Source: Candidatus Peribacteria bacterium RIFCSPLOWO2_12_FULL_55_15
GTDB lineage: Bacteria; Patescibacteriota; Gracilibacteria; Peribacterales; Peribacteraceae
DNA length: 48,348 bases
NCBI GenBank assembly: GCA_001789045.1
Contig: MFYG01000020.1
Location: 1-48,348, forward strand
Direction of reading: 5' to 3'
Shown here: positions 46,071 to 48,348 of the stretch, in pieces
How the letters are laid out: each line of letters starts with the position of its first letter
Numbering within the stretch: the first letter of the stretch is position 1
The notes under the pieces: model-generated
The model's input: the letters and a program-made list of their open reading frames with translations, nothing else
Told to the model about the DNA's origin: nothing
The model's database searches: none
Program-made: the position numbers and the translations under genes

Positions 46071-48098
46071 GTGAAAATTTCCCTCCATTGGCTCCAGGAT
46101 TTCGTCCGCTTCCAAAGCAGTGATGCGCATCACATCGCAGAACGTCTGACGGAGTCCGTCGCGGAAGTAGAGCGCGTAGAAGAACTCGGCCTCACCGATG
46201 TCATCTTTCACATCGATAACCACGCAATCACCCACCGCCCCGACCTCTTCTCCCATAAGGGATTCGCGCGCGAATGCGTTTCCATCGGCCTTGCAAAATG
46301 GAAAAAATTAAAAAATAAAAATGGGAAATTAGTACGTTTTCCCTCGTCTCCTCTTCCATTCCGCATCACCGTACAAGACAAATTCCTTATTCCTCGTTAC
46401 TACGCCTGCACCATCCATATCGATAGTCCCGGAGAAACCCCTTTATGGATGCGTCAACGCCTTCATAGTATCGGTTGTCGTTCTGTGAGTCTTCCAGTCG
46501 ATATCACGAACTACATTGCCGCAGAAATCGGTGTTCCACTCCATAGCTTCGATTGTGCAAATCTAAGCGGAGATATTACTATCCGCCCATCAAAGCGCGG
46601 TGAGCACATCGTCACTCTCGACGGCATTGATCGTGAGCTCCCTGATTCCGCAATCGTCATGAGCGACACTCAGGGGATTTTCGACCTCCTTGGTATTATG
46701 GGAGGGCTGCGAAGTTCAACAAAACGCACAACGCACGATATTCTTCTCCACGCTGCAACCGCTAACCCAATAGCTATCCGGCGAACGATTCTTGCGACTG
46801 GCCACCGCACAGAAGCGGCGACTGTGTATGAAAAAGGCATCCCCTCTGTATTGGTTTGCAAGGGGTTCCTACGGGCAGTTGATCTTTTCCTCGCCCTCGT
46901 CCCCGGTGCGCGTATCACATCCAAAAAGGTATCGTTTGGGACCGACGGGGAGCCGTCACATCTTCTCTTGTCCCTCGATCGCGCCTCCCGCACCATCGGC
47001 ATGGATATTCCAAAGAGCAAGGCAATTTCTATTCTCGAAAATCTTGGCTGTGATGTGAAGAGCTCAAAGCTCAAAGCTCAAAGCTCAAAACTCATTGTCA
47101 CCCCCCCTCTCTACCGCCTCTTGGATCTCCGGAAAGAACATGATCTCATCGAAGAACTTGCACGTGTGTATGGGTACGACCGCCTCCATGCTGTTATGCC
47201 CTCTGCACCATGTCACCACCCTCACCGCGACCACCGTTTGCATCAGATACGTACACAGGCAAAAGAAGAGGGATTCCTCGAGGTTCTCCCTCTCTCACTC
47301 GTTGGCCCTCCGCTCCTTCGCCGCTCAGGCCTCTCAAAAACAAAGTGTATTGCGGTAGAGAATACCCTGGGAGAGGAGCTCTCCCTCCTCCAACCCTCCG
47401 CCCTCCCACGGCTCCTTGAGCACGCAGAGAAGGCTTTCCGTCCGGCGGGAACTTCCCTTTACACCTTCACCATCACTCATGTTTTTTCCCAACCAAATGA
47501 GGAGTCTCAGACTCTAACTCTTCTTTTCATACAAAAAAATGCTCCCTTGCTTCGTTCTTCTCCACCACTCCTCCTGAAAAGCCACATCACCGCAATCCTT
47601 CAGAATGCCGGATACTCTCCTGCTTTTTCCTCGCGATCTTCATCATCGCCTCTCGCCCACCCCGCGCAATACGCAGAACTTTTCTATCACGATCAAACTA
47701 TAGGAGAGATCTTTACCGTTCATCCTGATGTGTGTGCGGCTTTCGATCTTCCTGCCTCTACGGCTGCAGCCTCTGTGAATCTTGATGTGCTCTTTGCCCT
47801 CCCAGTCGCCCCGCGTCCCTTCCGTGCTCTTCCTGCTTTCCCCAGTGTCAGTTACGACATTACCCTCCCACATGCGCACTCTGCAGTTCCTCTTCGACAT
47901 CTACTCGAAAAGGCACGTAAGGTTTCCCCCCTCCTCACAGATATCTCTGTTGCAGACCTCTTCGATGGAAAACCTCTCATGAAGGGAGAGTATAACGTGA
48001 CGCTCCGCTGCGTGTATCAGGACCCGACAAAAACGCTCACCGAAGAAGAGGCAAAGAAAGAACACGAGAAGGTGACTCATGCACTACAATCAGAATGA
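46071..48098 (+). CDS. pheT: Phenylalanyl-tRNA synthetase beta subunit, short form lacking tRBD
   Basis: 675 residues; charges tRNA-Phe with PheS, cytosolic. The start VKISLHWLQDFVRF is family-typical, but the roughly 110-residue N-terminal tRNA-binding (EMAP/OB) domain is absent: EVERVEELG passes straight to VIFHIDNHAITHRPDLFSHK. B3/B4 editing, B5 (about 295-360) and the C-terminal anticodon-binding FDX-ACB (FPSVSYDITLPHAHS to end) are present. Residues about 331-340 (SSKLKAQSSKL) come from a 7-nt repeat AGCTCAA in B5. GTG 46071 is chosen because the sequence begins at the family start and TACGCT lies 7 nt upstream. Coupled to the next gene. Confidence 0.95.
   Translation: MKISLHWLQDFVRFQSSDAHHIAERLTESVAEVERVEELGLTDVIFHIDNHAITHRPDLFSHKGFARECVSIGLAKWKKLKNKNGKLVRFPSSPLPFRITVQDKFLIPRYYACTIHIDSPGETPLWMRQRLHSIGCRSVSLPVDITNYIAAEIGVPLHSFDCANLSGDITIRPSKRGEHIVTLDGIDRELPDSAIVMSDTQGIFDLLGIMGGLRSSTKRTTHDILLHAATANPIAIRRTILATGHRTEAATVYEKGIPSVLVCKGFLRAVDLFLALVPGARITSKKVSFGTDGEPSHLLLSLDRASRTIGMDIPKSKAISILENLGCDVKSSKLKAQSSKLIVTPPLYRLLDLRKEHDLIEELARVYGYDRLHAVMPSAPCHHPHRDHRLHQIRTQAKEEGFLEVLPLSLVGPPLLRRSGLSKTKCIAVENTLGEELSLLQPSALPRLLEHAEKAFRPAGTSLYTFTITHVFSQPNEESQTLTLLFIQKNAPLLRSSPPLLLKSHITAILQNAGYSPAFSSRSSSSPLAHPAQYAELFYHDQTIGEIFTVHPDVCAAFDLPASTAAASVNLDVLFALPVAPRPFRALPAFPSVSYDITLPHAHSAVPLRHLLEKARKVSPLLTDISVADLFDGKPLMKGEYNVTLRCVYQDPTKTLTEEEAKKEHEKVTHALQSE
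47061..47088. repeat. 7-nt tandem repeat (AGCTCAA x4) in pheT
   Basis: Four perfect units, in frame, in the B5 region. Confidence 0.85.
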
Positions 48099-48348
48099 TG
48101 TCCATCGTCACGAAAACAGGGGATAATGGAACGACAGGACTCCTTGGAGGTTCTCGTGTTTCCAAAGCCTCTCCCCGCATCCACGCCTGTGGCTCCATCG
48201 ATGAACTCAATGCAACTCTCGGCCCCGTCCTTGTAGAGAAAAATATCCCCCAAAGACTTCGCGAGCAGCTCACCCATCTCCAACACCTCCTCTTTCGTGT
48301 TGGGGCCGATATCGCGACCCCGATACCTCTGTCCCGTGGCACCACACG
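48095..48348 (+). CDS. Cob(I)alamin adenosyltransferase (PduO/MMAB type), 3' end cut by window
   Basis: Adds the adenosyl group to cobalamin. Visible start SIVTKTGDNGTTGLLGGSRVS (ATP-binding Thr-Gly-Asp-x-Gly-x-Thr) and HACGSIDELNATLG are PduO-type signatures; the frame runs off the window at 84 codons. The ATG overlaps the pheT stop as ATGA, or ATG 48098. Its presence suggests use of adenosylcobalamin, for example by a B12-dependent ribonucleotide reductase, which is not visible here. Confidence 0.9.
   Translation, partial: MMSIVTKTGDNGTTGLLGGSRVSKASPRIHACGSIDELNATLGPVLVEKNIPQRLREQLTHLQHLLFRVGADIATPIPLSRGTT

Noticed and set aside
18980-47088. Tandem arrays as a CRISPR remnant
   Set aside because: Units are 7-9 nt without spacers and lie inside coding frames; no cas genes.
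1-48348. UGA recoded as glycine (Gracilibacteria/Absconditabacteria code)
   Set aside because: TGA ends many genes at the expected length and couples them by ATGA overlaps; no in-frame UGA is needed in the conserved domains.

Overview
The window is a compact, moderately GC-rich bacterial chromosome segment. UGA, UAG and UAA all act as stops, so this is not a UGA-recoding lineage. Several traits point to the Candidate Phyla Radiation (Patescibacteria): a short PheT without the N-terminal tRNA-binding domain, a very compact layout, a bL28 gene alone, and many small surface-polysaccharide glycosyltransferases. The pentose-phosphate genes and the secreted cohesin and dockerin proteins would fit a Peribacteria/Peregrinibacteria-like lineage. 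That placement is inference, because no 16S rRNA or marker set is present.

Layout. (1) 1-2752, +: 3' part of zwf, an SLH-domain surface protein and pgl. (2) 2742-8789, -: yraN, a membrane histidine kinase, a receiver-only response regulator, a secreted dockerin protein and a membrane-anchored cohesin protein; the last four are packed head to tail. (3) 8956-13993: comM/yifB, pyrF, a second large SLH protein (-) and a methyltransferase. (4) 14136-42176: a 28-kb cell-surface glycan region with about a dozen GT2/GT4 glycosyltransferases, several polytopic GT39-like membrane proteins, GtrA, DUF2304, a DegT aminotransferase, a cupin, an SGNH hydrolase, an SDR/GMC oxidoreductase pair and divergent rfbB/rfbA for dTDP-4-keto-6-deoxyglucose. 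(5) 42311-48348: sufS-sufU, tRNA-Thr, a site-2 protease, rpmB, a GGQ release-factor-like protein, tRNA-Ser, a small Cys-rich membrane protein, pheT and the start of a cobalamin adenosyltransferase.

Three genome-wide signals stand out. First, dispersed palindromic repeats built on a CCCTCTCC...GGAGAGGG core lie not only between genes but inside them: they supply C-termini, Shine-Dalgarno-like purine runs and in-frame internal insertions. Other repeat families do the same (a TTCGAC...GCTCAGGG element, 7-bp and 9-bp tandem repeats, and a GCCGGCAGGCAG element). Second, about twenty genes have a TANNNT (-10-like) hexamer exactly 6-8 nt before the start codon, often with no Shine-Dalgarno sequence, which suggests widespread leaderless transcription. 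One case is a symmetric TATACT shared by two divergent genes. Third, one operon encodes a two-component system, a dockerin and a membrane cohesin, and so looks like a regulated cell-surface assembly device.

Working together, the SLH and cohesin/dockerin proteins and the glycan genes describe a heavily elaborated cell envelope. Housekeeping genes (pentose phosphate, pyrimidine, Fe-S and translation) fill the flanks. There is no intergenic stretch over 300 bases without a gene. No CRISPR array, transposase, prophage or rRNA was seen.
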